Source: an uncultured Acidobacteriota bacterium (GTDB lineage: Bacteria > Acidobacteriota > JAAYUB01). From it: a DNA stretch of 47,901 bases. The stretch spans positions 1-47,901 of the forward strand of contig CALAMB010000162.1 of assembly GCA_937925645.1 (NCBI GenBank), written 5' to 3'. Both the position numbers and the translations under genes were made by a program. The notes under the pieces were generated by a model that did no database searches, was not told the origin of the DNA, and saw nothing but the letters and a program-made list of their open reading frames with translations. This document shows, one piece after another, positions 1-7,476 of this stretch (positions are counted from its first letter, which is position 1; each line of letters begins with the position of its first letter).

Positions 1-14
1 GGCAACCTGTTCTC

Positions 15-38
15 CGCGCCCCGCGGCCGCGGGGCGCG
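15..38. repeat. Perfect 24-nt GC palindrome
   Basis: The 24 bases read identically on both strands, centred on a NotI-like GCGGCCGC core with flanking CGCGCCCC / GGGGCGCG arms. A hairpin would form in RNA from either strand. There is no T-run after it on either strand, so a classical intrinsic terminator is not supported; a dispersed palindromic element or a Rho-type or processing hairpin is possible. Confidence 0.7.
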
Positions 39-62
39 ACCCATACAATGTGTCTATCTTTC

Positions 63-97
63 CAGGCGCTGCCCCGCGTTCGCGGGGCTGCGCCTGG
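63..97 (+). terminator. Strong hairpin, possible terminator
   Basis: The arms 63-78 and 82-97 pair over about 16 bp with one T-T mismatch and a tiny TTC-type loop. On the plus strand the stem is followed by CTATTTTCG, a weak T-tract, so it could terminate a plus-strand gene lying left of the window. The minus-strand side has no T-tract. Confidence 0.4.
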
Positions 98-252
98 CTA
101 TTTTCGTCGTGAATGCGGAGACGGTGTCGATCGATAATGGAGTGGGCAACCCGTCGGAAGGCGCGGCGAAAATCCTGCCAAAAATTGGCAGAAAAACGGG
201 AGTAACTGAGTAATCACCCACATCCTGCCACCGGAATCCCCAACCTCTTGCA

Positions 253-326
253 GATGGCACTCGCGGCCGGAGGCCACGAGGTACTGCGGTCCTGCCGATG
301 GCACTCGCGGCCGCCAGGCCACGAGG
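253..326. repeat. Two direct repeat units, 44-bp period
   Basis: GATGGCACTCGCGGCCG starts at 253 and again at 297; each copy is followed 1-3 bases later by GGCCACGAGG. The spacer between copies is GC-rich and unrelated. The units resemble remnants of a dispersed intergenic repeat family rather than an array, since only two copies are present. Confidence 0.6.
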
Positions 327-370
327 CAATTCCGGCGCATGGGGCGGGCAGTCCGTCAGCTCGACTGCGG

Positions 371-727
371 TCATCCTTCGCCTGCGGGGCGGCTCTTTTG
401 GGCGGCGGCGGCGAGGGCGAAGGCGTAAAAGTACGCGCGCCACGATTTTTCCGTCGAGCGGAACTCGTTATCCCCGAGGAAAAAGTCCAGCAGCGCTTCC
501 CGCAGCCGGGTCATTTCCTTGAGCCGCGACCGGTGCCGCGGATCGGCGATGGTCAGTCCCAGCAGCTCCAGCGCCCGCTCCACGGCCAGACGGCTGTATT
601 CCGGGTGGCCTTATTCCCTCCAATTGAGGGCCCGTTCGACCTCGCTGCCGACATGGGCCAGTTGTTCCATGAGGGAGAACGTCCGCCAGCGCCCGGCCGC
701 CAGAGAGGGGTGCGCAACGGCTGTCAT
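371..727 (-). pseudogene. Small helical protein gene broken by an in-frame TAA
   Basis: Read from ATG 727 to TGA 371-373, the frame gives a 118-codon small helical protein with one internal TAA at 611-613 (codon 39). Both sides form one continuous protein type: an N-terminal part (residues about 13-38, WRTFSLMEQLAHVGSEVERA) and a C-terminal part with ERALELL, IADP, RLREALLDFFLGDNE and a final YF-x-FA segment. From memory this is a widespread small protein family encoded next to minimal nucleotidyltransferases, in which a charged residue sits where the stop is; that family recall is not verified. The start overlaps the preceding small ORF (ATGA), implying coupled translation. It could be a real nonsense mutation, a sequencing error, or a remnant restarted at the GTG near 583. 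Confidence 0.6.
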
Positions 728-819
728 TTCACCCGCTCCTCGACGATCTTCAGGATCGCGTCCCGGACCCCCGGATTCTTGAAATCGTCCAGTGGCACCG
801 GCGCATCGATGATTTTCAT
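724..819 (-). CDS. 31-residue ORF, possibly a nucleotidyltransferase C-terminal remnant
   Basis: This short ORF (MKIIDAPVPLDDFKNP..., ending EERVK) is preceded by AAGGAAC, a good Shine-Dalgarno 5-6 nt before ATG 819, and its TGA overlaps the ATG of the broken gene that follows. The DDFKNPGVRDAILK stretch resembles the C-terminal tail of minimal nucleotidyltransferases, which commonly precede partners of the downstream type. If so, the catalytic N-terminal part (GS-x10-D-x-D) is missing. It may instead be a genuine small protein. It lies 27 bp after the isomerase-like gene and probably shares its transcript. Confidence 0.4.
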   Translation of the reverse strand: MKIIDAPVPLDDFKNPGVRDAILKIVEERVK

Positions 820-846
820 GCGTTCCTTATACCACAGTCCGCGCGG

Positions 847-2088
847 TCAGCGGATATGCAGCTCCCACCAGGCGCGCAGGCGCGACCGGTGGCGGCCCGG
901 CACCAGCACCAGGTGGTTGCCCAGCGGCGCCGCCAGCAGCTCCGCCGCGTCCGGCGGATCGATCCGCAGCGCCACCTGGGTCCGGCAAAGCCCGTCGGCC
1001 GTTCCGGCGGCGGTGATTTCACCCTCGGCCAGCCACAGGGCGTCCAGGTCCCGTCCGCCCACGCGCAGCAGCGTCACCGGGCCGGGCCGGAAGGTTCCCT
1101 GGACGCCGACGCCCACGCCCGACTCGAAGTGGGTGCGGAGCCGGTAGCCGTCCACCAGCCGGAACGGCACGGTGCAGTGGGCCAGCCCCAGCTTCCCGGC
1201 GGCCGGCACGATCCGGTACGGATTGGCCATCCAGGCGCGGCGCCCCAGCAGGCGGTCGGCCAGGAGCAGGCCCAGGGTGCTGCACAGGTCCCCCTCGCAC
1301 CCAGCGATGGTCCCGTCGTCAGCCAGCCAGGCCAGGGCCAGACAGCCGGTGACCGCCCGCTCGCGGATCAGGTCGAAGCAGCGCACGGTGAGCGCGTCCA
1401 GCCGCTCCTCCTCCACCAGCGCGGCCAGCGCGGCCCAGACCCGGGCGGACGCCGCCATCGCCGCCTCGTCCGGCTCGCAGGCGGCGGCTCCGGCGAGGAG
1501 CTGGGCGACCCGCCCGGCGCCCGCGTCCGGCGGCAGGATGGCGAGACGGTCATAGAGCCATTCCACGGGCAGCTTCACCACCGTCGGCCCCCAGCGGTGG
1601 CGCATCGAGGCCGGGTCGGGGGAGCTTGCCACCAGCCAGTCCGACGGCGCGCCCAGCAGGCCGACGCGGCACTCCCGCAGCGCCCGGGCCGTCCGCACGC
1701 CCGCCAGCGCCTCCGCCACGTACTCCCAACCAATGGCGTCGCCGGCTCCGTCCAGGAACAGAATCCGCCCCCGGCGGCCGTCCGACTGCAGGCGGGCCAG
1801 CGCCTCGAGCGCCGCCGGCAGGGAGTTGTGCCCGGGATGCGCCAGGAGCAGCACCGGCCGGGTCCGGTCGCCGGCGCCGGTGCGCGCCGCGAGATCCAGC
1901 ACGGCGTGCTCGGTGCCCCCGGTGCCCACCAGGATCAGCGCCGGCGCCTCCTCCGTCACGGCCTCCGGCAGAATCGGCTGGCCGCCCATGGCGTCGAGGG
2001 CGCGCGTGAAGGCCGACACGGCCTGGTGCAGGGCCGCGGCATCGTGCAGCGGCGAGGCGACGACGGTGTAGACGAACGGCTGGTTCAT
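847..2088 (-). CDS. L-fucose/L-arabinose isomerase-family protein
   Basis: The 413-residue product resembles the shorter, poorly characterised relatives of L-fucose isomerase, which may isomerise a sugar or act on a related substrate; the substrate cannot be read from sequence. The N-terminal half has alternating beta/alpha segments typical of the fold. The C-terminal half carries the CEGDL motif at about residue 264 and an AHC motif near residue 304, the positions where family members bind metal and substrate. ATG 2088 was chosen because GGAGAG lies just upstream and a promoter sits at 2116-2144; a longer frame extends upstream but would run through that promoter. It leads a minus-strand unit with two small ORFs. 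Confidence 0.75.
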   Translation of the reverse strand: MNQPFVYTVVASPLHDAAALHQAVSAFTRALDAMGGQPILPEAVTEEAPALILVGTGGTEHAVLDLAARTGAGDRTRPVLLLAHPGHNSLPAALEALARLQSDGRRGRILFLDGAGDAIGWEYVAEALAGVRTARALRECRVGLLGAPSDWLVASSPDPASMRHRWGPTVVKLPVEWLYDRLAILPPDAGAGRVAQLLAGAAACEPDEAAMAASARVWAALAALVEEERLDALTVRCFDLIRERAVTGCLALAWLADDGTIAGCEGDLCSTLGLLLADRLLGRRAWMANPYRIVPAAGKLGLAHCTVPFRLVDGYRLRTHFESGVGVGVQGTFRPGPVTLLRVGGRDLDALWLAEGEITAAGTADGLCRTQVALRIDPPDAAELLAAPLGNHLVLVPGRHRSRLRAWWELHIR

Positions 2089-2115
2089 GCACTCTCCATC
2101 TCCGATGATGGGGCC

Positions 2116-2144
2116 ATTGTCCGCCATCCCCGCTCCCAACGCAA
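2116..2144 (-). promoter_or_regulatory. Promoter for the isomerase-like gene
   Basis: On the minus strand the sequence reads TTGCGT, 17 nt, GACAAT. Transcription would start about 20 nt upstream of the GGAGAG-led ATG at 2088. Confidence 0.55.
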
Positions 2145-2222
2145 GCGGGACGCGTCCCCGCGCGAACACCGTCCCGCCCGGCCGGTCGCGCCGACTTTTT
2201 TCACCCGTTCCGCCCGGCGTGG

Positions 2223-2250
2223 TTGACTCCCCGCGGCCGCGGGCTATAAT
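2223..2250 (+). promoter_or_regulatory. Near-consensus promoter of the ferredoxin-AOR-FliB operon
   Basis: TTGACT at 2223-2228 and a perfect TATAAT at 2245-2250 are separated by 16 nt. The predicted start of transcription near 2257 leaves a leader of about 27 nt before ATG 2284. Confidence 0.75.
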
Positions 2251-2283
2251 CGCCACAGGTTTGAATTCATCCGGTGGTGCCAC

Positions 2284-2703
2284 ATGGTCAAACGCCTTTC
2301 GGTCATCGACACCGAGCGGTGCGTCGGTTGCCAGTCGTGCATGTTCGCCTGCGTGCGGCGCACGGGCCACGGCGGACTCGGCGGCGCATGCATCGGCGTC
2401 CGTTCCGCCGGCGGCATCCGGCGCGGCTTCCTGGTGGTGGTGTGCCGCGCCTGCGCCGACCCGCCCTGCAGCAAGGTCTGCCCGGTGGACGCGCTGCCAG
2501 CGCGGCCCGGCGGCGGGGTCCGGCTCAAGAGCGAGCTGTGCATCGGCTGCGGCAACTGCGCCCGCGCCTGTCCCTTCGGCGCCATCTTCTGGGATGACGC
2601 GGCCGACAAGCCGCTGGTCTGCGTGTACTGCGGCTACTGCGCCGACTATTGCCCGTATCAGGTCATCGCGCTCGAGGACGTCGCGCCGGAGGTGATCCCA
2701 TGA
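2284..2703 (+). CDS. Four-cluster 4Fe-4S ferredoxin, partner of the AOR enzyme
   Basis: This 139-residue electron-transfer protein has four Cys groups: C13-x2-C16-x2-C19-x3-C23, a CRAC-x4-C-x3-CP group, CIGCGNCARACP, and CVYCGYCADYCP. The pattern fits the HycB/YdhY-type polyferredoxin that relays electrons to or from molybdo- or tungsto-enzymes. It has no signal peptide or membrane segment, so it should be cytoplasmic. The gene is first in the operon, 33 nt after the -10 box, and its TGA overlaps the ATG of the AOR gene (ATGA), which implies coupled translation and a stoichiometric complex. The Shine-Dalgarno is weak (GGTGG). Confidence 0.88.
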   Translation: MVKRLSVIDTERCVGCQSCMFACVRRTGHGGLGGACIGVRSAGGIRRGFLVVVCRACADPPCSKVCPVDALPARPGGGVRLKSELCIGCGNCARACPFGAIFWDDAADKPLVCVYCGYCADYCPYQVIALEDVAPEVIP

Positions 2704-4454
2704 ACGCAGACGGCACCCTGCACCGCGTGCTGTACATCGACCTCACGCGGCGTCGCTCCGAGGTCCGCGAGCGGCCCGAACTCTTCCGCGACGGCCTCGG
2801 CGGAACCGGGGCGGCCATCCGCCTGCTGGACGAGGAATGCCCCGCCGGCGCCGATCCCCTGGGACCCGACAACCCGATTATCATGGCCGTGGGGCCGCTG
2901 GTGGGGCTCTTCCCGCTGGCCTCGAAGACCGTGGCCATGTTCAAGTCGCCGCTCACCGGCAATCTGGGCGAGAGCCACGCCGGCGGCCGCAGCGCCGTGG
3001 CCATCCGTTCCGCCGGCTACGGCGCGCTGGTGATTCGCGGGGCGAGCGCCACGCCGGTCTACCTGTCGGTGGATGCTCACGGCGCCCGTTTCCGCGATGC
3101 CTCAGCGCTGTGGGGCATGCGCAGTTCCGCCACCGTGGGGACCGTGATCCGTTCGCGCGAGGCTGGCGCCGGCGTGCGCTCCATCATGCGCATCGGCCGC
3201 GCGGGCGAGCAGATGGTGCGCTTCGCCTGCGTCATCACGGAGACTTACCGCCACTTCGGCCGCCTGGGCCTGGGCGCGGTGTTCGGCGCCAAAAAGCTCA
3301 AGGCGCTGGTGGTGAGCGGCCGCCGGGACATCCCCGTGCCCGACCGGAAGGCGTACCGCGACGCTTACGACGCCGTCTACCACGCGGCGGTGGATTCGCC
3401 GCTGATGAAGAAGTACCACGACCTGGGCACCGCCATCAACGTGCTGCCCCTCCACGCGGCCGGCGCCCTGCCCACGCGCAACCTGCAGTCGGGGCAGTTC
3501 GAGGGGGCCGAGGCGATCTCCGCCGAGGCGTTGGCCAGCGGGTACCTCGGCCGGCGCGTGGCCTGCACCCATTGCCCCGTGGCGTGCGTCCACCTGGCGA
3601 TGCTCCGCCTGCCCTATCCTCACGATCCGTATTTCTACAAGACCCTGATGATCGGCTACGACCACGAGCCGGTTTACGCCATGGGCAGCCTGCTGGGTGT
3701 CGGCGAGCCGGCCGGGCTGCTGCGGCTGCTCGACGCGGCGGAGATCCACGGGTTCGACGTCATGAGCGCGGGAGTGGCGCTGGCCTGGGCCACCGAGGCG
3801 CTCGCCCGCGGCCTGATCACCCTCGCCGATACCGACGGGCTGGCCCTCGCCTTTGGCGATGCCGAGACCTACCTCGCCGCGCTGAGCCGGATCGTGAGCC
3901 AACCCACCGACTTCTACCGGGCGCTGGCCCGCGGTACCGCCCACGCGGCCGCGGTCTACGGCGGAGCCGACTTCGCCCTGGCCTTCGGCGGCAACGAGAT
4001 GCCCGGCTACCACACCGGCCCCATCGGCCACCTCGGCTATCTCGTGGGCGCCCGCCACAGCCACCTGGACAACGCCGGCTACAGCGTCGATCAGAAGATC
4101 GCCGCCAAGGGCGAGCACCTCACGCCGGAGCAGGCCGCCGAGACGCTGCTCGAGGAGGAGCGGTGGCGGCAGGTGCTCACCAGCCTGGTGATCTGCCTGT
4201 TCGCCCGGGGCGTCTACGACCTGGCGACGGTGATCCGGACGCTGGCCGCCGCCGGGGTGGAGACCACGGCCGACGCGCTGGCCGCCACGGGCGCCGAGAC
4301 GCTGCGGCGCAAGTTCGCCTTCAAGCGGCGCGAGGGGTTCGACGCGGCCGCCATGCCCATCCCCCGGCGCATCGTGGAAACGCCCTCGCCCGCCGGCCCG
4401 TTCGACGAAGAGTACATTCGTCGCGGCATCGCGCACTACATGGCCCGGCTCTGA
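2700..4454 (+). CDS. Aldehyde:ferredoxin oxidoreductase family protein
   Basis: The 584-residue length is close to the usual ~600 for AOR, a tungsten or molybdenum bis-pterin enzyme that classically oxidises aldehydes with ferredoxin as acceptor. The N-terminal domain has GGTGAA and the AGGRSAVAIRSAGYGALVIRG-type pterin-binding region. The 4Fe-4S ligands are clear: C289-x2-C292-x3-C296 and a C-terminal Cys at about 499, matching the spacing of Pyrococcus AOR (288/291/295/494). The Asp usually five residues before the last Cys is replaced (LTSLVIC). ATG 2700 overlaps the ferredoxin stop. The dedicated polyferredoxin recalls the E. coli YdhV-YdhY pair, so the substrate may not be a simple aldehyde. 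Confidence 0.88.
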   Translation: MNADGTLHRVLYIDLTRRRSEVRERPELFRDGLGGTGAAIRLLDEECPAGADPLGPDNPIIMAVGPLVGLFPLASKTVAMFKSPLTGNLGESHAGGRSAVAIRSAGYGALVIRGASATPVYLSVDAHGARFRDASALWGMRSSATVGTVIRSREAGAGVRSIMRIGRAGEQMVRFACVITETYRHFGRLGLGAVFGAKKLKALVVSGRRDIPVPDRKAYRDAYDAVYHAAVDSPLMKKYHDLGTAINVLPLHAAGALPTRNLQSGQFEGAEAISAEALASGYLGRRVACTHCPVACVHLAMLRLPYPHDPYFYKTLMIGYDHEPVYAMGSLLGVGEPAGLLRLLDAAEIHGFDVMSAGVALAWATEALARGLITLADTDGLALAFGDAETYLAALSRIVSQPTDFYRALARGTAHAAAVYGGADFALAFGGNEMPGYHTGPIGHLGYLVGARHSHLDNAGYSVDQKIAAKGEHLTPEQAAETLLEEERWRQVLTSLVICLFARGVYDLATVIRTLAAAGVETTADALAATGAETLRRKFAFKRREGFDAAAMPIPRRIVETPSPAGPFDEEYIRRGIAHYMARL

Positions 4455-4461
4455 GGCGCCC

Positions 4462-5856
4462 GTGGACCGCCATATCATCCTCATGGATTATCTGGCGGGC
4501 TTCACCTGCCTCGGCACCGCCTGCCCGCACATCTGCTGCATCACCGACTGGATCATCGAGATCGATGACGAGCACTTCGCGCGCCTCCGCGCCGCCATGG
4601 CCGCCCACCCGGCCGACCAGCGGACCCTGGACACGCGCTTCCCCGCGGATCCCGAGGCCGCGCCTCCGGTCCACCGCCTCGTCGCCGCACCGGGTAGCCG
4701 GGAGTGCCCGTTCCTGCGGCCCGACCATCTGTGCCGCCTGCAGGTCGAGTACGGCGAGGATCTGCTCCCCCTCGTCTGCCGGAAATTTCCCCGCCGCTAC
4801 ATGCCCACCGCCCGCGGCCTGCTGATGCGCGATACCCTGGCCTGCCCCGAGTCGACCCGGCTGGCCCTGGTGGCGGCGCCGGAACCGACCCTCCTCCGCC
4901 TGACGACGGCGTCCGGGCCCGGCGCCCTGGCCGATCCGGCCTCGCGGTGGCGGAGCGCCGATGAGCCGGATCCCGCCGACCGGCACGCCGCCCGGATCCT
5001 GGAGATCCTGTGGGAGCTGCTGGAGCCCGGCCGGCACGCCGTCGATTTCGCCCTGTTCCTGGCGGGAACCTTCGCGCAGCGTCTGAACGCGACCGCTCCG
5101 GCGGCGGATGCCGGCCCGGCCGCCGACCGGGTGGCCGCCGAGGCCGACCGTCTGGCCGATCCTGCCTGGCTGGACGGAATGCGGATGTTGTTTGCCGATT
5201 CGGCCCTGGTGGGACATTCGGCGCTGCACACCGCCTGGACGCTGCTGGCCTGGTCGGCGCGACGCACCGACACGCCGTACGGGCTGTTCATCCGCGCCGC
5301 GCTCGACAGCTATCCCGGCACCGAGCCGCGGCCCGTCCCCGGCATCGACGGGCGGGTGAACGTTCACTGGAATCGCGACGGCGCCGTCCCGTCCCGGTGG
5401 CCCACCGCCGCCACGCTGGCGGGCTATCGCCGGCGCCGCGCCGCCGTGGAGGCGGCCTGCCCCGGTCGCGTGGCCGGATACTGGCGCCGCTACAGCCGGC
5501 ACGCGCTGTTCGGTGCCGCGCCCCTGAACGAGACCGAGCTGATGGGGCACCTGCAGACACTCGCGGTCCACCTGGCGACGTTCAGCGTCCTGCTCCACGG
5601 CCTGCCGGAGGTCTGCGCCCTGGCCGGCGAAGGCGGGCCTCGTCCCGCCGAACCGGCCGCCGCGCTCGATGCGGCGGTCACGGAGGCCGTCACGCAGCTG
5701 TCCCGCTGCACCATCCACAACAAGGCCCTGCGGGCGGAGATCGCTTCGTACGTGCGCGGCCTGGGCGCCTTAGGCATGCCGTTTCTGCTGACCCTGCTCT
5801 ATTTCCTCGATGTCGGCGACGGGGCCGCGCGGGACTTGCGCCCGGCCGCGGAATGA
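4462..5856 (+). CDS. FliB-like Cys-cluster lysine-N-methylase family protein
   Basis: The 464-residue product resembles flagellin lysine-N-methylase FliB. The diagnostic N-terminal cluster is C16-x4-C21-x3-C25-C26, followed by CPFL-x6-C, a C-x-x-FPR motif and a CPES motif, the usual order of conserved Cys in this family; FliB is reported to carry an iron-sulfur cluster and use SAM. The start is probably GTG 4462, with GAGG six nt upstream; ATG 4483 is an alternative that keeps all Cys. It begins 7 bp after the AOR stop, so it belongs to the same operon. No flagellar gene is present in the window, so flagellin as substrate is doubtful. Residues 200-464 are Ala/Arg-rich and helical. Confidence 0.72.
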   Translation: MDRHIILMDYLAGFTCLGTACPHICCITDWIIEIDDEHFARLRAAMAAHPADQRTLDTRFPADPEAAPPVHRLVAAPGSRECPFLRPDHLCRLQVEYGEDLLPLVCRKFPRRYMPTARGLLMRDTLACPESTRLALVAAPEPTLLRLTTASGPGALADPASRWRSADEPDPADRHAARILEILWELLEPGRHAVDFALFLAGTFAQRLNATAPAADAGPAADRVAAEADRLADPAWLDGMRMLFADSALVGHSALHTAWTLLAWSARRTDTPYGLFIRAALDSYPGTEPRPVPGIDGRVNVHWNRDGAVPSRWPTAATLAGYRRRRAAVEAACPGRVAGYWRRYSRHALFGAAPLNETELMGHLQTLAVHLATFSVLLHGLPEVCALAGEGGPRPAEPAAALDAAVTEAVTQLSRCTIHNKALRAEIASYVRGLGALGMPFLLTLLYFLDVGDGAARDLRPAAE

Positions 5857-5932
5857 TCCGGCCGGGGTAGCCCGCGGTGGCAGATGACGCCATGAACCGG
5901 TGTCGGCGCCGCCGGATCACGGTATAATGTCC

Positions 5933-5938
5933 GCGCCG
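5933..5938 (+). promoter_or_regulatory. -10 box (TATAAT) upstream of the transporter gene
   Basis: A perfect TATAAT lies in the 164-bp gap before ATG 6021. No convincing -35 hexamer is visible at 16-18 nt, so an activator or a weak promoter is possible. The leader would be about 75 nt. Confidence 0.4.
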
Positions 5939-6020
5939 GTCCGGCCGGCCCGACGGGGCGGACAGCCGCCCTCCCGCCGCCCGCGCCCGGACCGGGAATG
6001 CCGACGGACAGTGTGCACCC

Positions 6021-7439
6021 ATGAGTGAACCCGCGACCCCGACAACTCCCGCCACCCTCCGCCTGCCCCACACCCTGGTCATTGTCATGGCCCTGGTGGT
6101 GCTCGTCCTGGTGCTGTCGTGGATACTTCCCTCCGGCGAGTTCCAGCGCGTCGAAAAGTCAGGGCGGCAGGTCACGGTGCCCGGCACGTTCCGGTACCTG
6201 CCCAAGGTTTATCTCGGACCGGAGATGCTGCTCCTCGCCCCCGTCCGCGGGTTCGTCGACGGGGCGCTCATCATCGCCTTCCTGTTTGTCATCGGCGGCG
6301 CCTTCAACGTCGTCCAGGAGACCGGGACCATCACCTTCGCCATCCGCCGCGTCACCCGGGCCATCGCCGCCCGGCCCCACCTGGAAAAACTGCTCATCCC
6401 GCTGCTGATGGTGCTCTTCTCGCTGGCCGGCTCCGTGTTCGGCATGTCCGAAGAGACGATCCCGTTCGTGCTGATTTTCATCCCGCTGTCGCTGGCGCTC
6501 GGCTACGATTCCATCGTCGGGATCTCCATCCCCTTTCTCGGCGCCGCCGCCGGCTTCGCCGCCGCCTTCTTCAACCCGTTCACCGTGGGGATCGCCCAGG
6601 GGCTCACCGAACTGCCCCTCTACTCGGGGCTGGAGTATCGCCTGATCTGCTGGGTGATCGGCACTGCCGTGGTCATCGCCTACGTGATGGTCTACGCGGC
6701 CAAGGTCAAGAAGAATCCGCAGCTCAGCCCCGTCTACGCCATCGACCGGGAACGCGCGCCGGTGGGCGACGCCGACGCGGCAGCCGATGCCTGGACCTGG
6801 CGTCACGCCCTGGTCATCGTGTTGTTCGCCATGACCATGGTGCTGCTCGTGTGGGGCATCCTCGACCAGCAGTGGTACATCGAGGAGATCGCCGCGCTGT
6901 TCCTGGCCATGGGCCTGGTGCTGGGCGCCGTGGCCGGGCTGGGCCCCAGCCGGATCGCCCGGGGCTTCGTCACCGGCGCCAAAGACATGGTGAACGTCGC
7001 CTTCATCATCGCCTGCGGCCGGGCGCTCCTCATCATCGCCAAGGACGGCCAGGTGCTGGACACCATGCTGAACGCCGGCGCCGGCCTCATCTCCGCCCTG
7101 CCGCTGGTGGTGGCCGCCCAGATGATGTTCCTGGTGCAGTCGGTCATCAACTTTTTCATCCACTCGGGCACGGCCCAGGCGGCCCTGACCATGCCCATCA
7201 TGGCGCCGCTGGCCGACCTGCTGGGCCTGACGCGCCAGACGGTGGTTTTCGCCTTCCAGCTCTGCGAGTTCGTCAACCCCATCCTGCCCACCTCGGCGGT
7301 GACCATGGGCGTGCTGGGCGTGGCGCGGGTGCCGTGGGAAAAGTGGGCCCGCTGGTTTCTGCCGCTGATGCTCATCCTGATGGCGCTGAGCCCGGCGCTG
7401 CTGGTGCCGCCGGTGCTGCTGCAGTGGGGCCCCTTCTAG
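6021..7439 (+). CDS. YfcC / C4-dicarboxylate-carrier family transporter
   Basis: This 472-residue inner-membrane protein has about 12 hydrophobic segments, the first at residues 20-37. The sequence style (WILPSGEF near residue 34, FGMSEETIPF in the middle, GxAQxAL and NPILPTSAV near the C-terminus) matches the YfcC/DcuC-like family (PF03606), whose members are predicted to move dicarboxylates, basic amino acids or peptide fragments. The substrate is unknown. A cytoplasmic loop around residues 232-255 is charged and variable. The next gene encodes an exported aspartate racemase only 37 bp downstream, which suggests amino-acid or dicarboxylate uptake. Confidence 0.82.
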   Translation: MSEPATPTTPATLRLPHTLVIVMALVVLVLVLSWILPSGEFQRVEKSGRQVTVPGTFRYLPKVYLGPEMLLLAPVRGFVDGALIIAFLFVIGGAFNVVQETGTITFAIRRVTRAIAARPHLEKLLIPLLMVLFSLAGSVFGMSEETIPFVLIFIPLSLALGYDSIVGISIPFLGAAAGFAAAFFNPFTVGIAQGLTELPLYSGLEYRLICWVIGTAVVIAYVMVYAAKVKKNPQLSPVYAIDRERAPVGDADAAADAWTWRHALVIVLFAMTMVLLVWGILDQQWYIEEIAALFLAMGLVLGAVAGLGPSRIARGFVTGAKDMVNVAFIIACGRALLIIAKDGQVLDTMLNAGAGLISALPLVVAAQMMFLVQSVINFFIHSGTAQAALTMPIMAPLADLLGLTRQTVVFAFQLCEFVNPILPTSAVTMGVLGVARVPWEKWARWFLPLMLILMALSPALLVPPVLLQWGPF

Positions 7440-7476
7440 ACCGGCGGCTGGCATTCAGACCGCGGAGGATTGAACC

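Larger units (their letters stand above)
1..370. other. Non-coding region with hairpins and a direct repeat
   Basis: I see no credible gene here: the open frames have low-complexity Arg/Pro-rich translations and run through the repeats. The stretch holds two strong GC hairpins (15-38 and 63-97), a weak AT-loop hairpin (175-191) and a pair of about 29-bp direct repeats 44 bp apart (253-281 and 297-326). The AT-richer block 160-235 separates the two repeat zones. It probably contains the end of a transcription unit entering from the left. Confidence 0.6.

Noticed and set aside
253..326. Repeat pair considered as a CRISPR remnant
   Set aside because: Only two units, spacer of about 15 bp and no cas gene; the spacing is far too short.
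611..613. Internal TAA considered as recoding
   Set aside because: TAA is not a selenocysteine or pyrrolysine codon and no recoding element is visible, so mutation or sequencing error is simpler.
3102..4484. Long open frame on the minus strand opposite the AOR gene
   Set aside because: It is a codon-bias shadow of a GC-rich gene: composition is His/Gly/Val-rich low complexity, with no recognisable motif, and the plus strand has clear AOR ligands.
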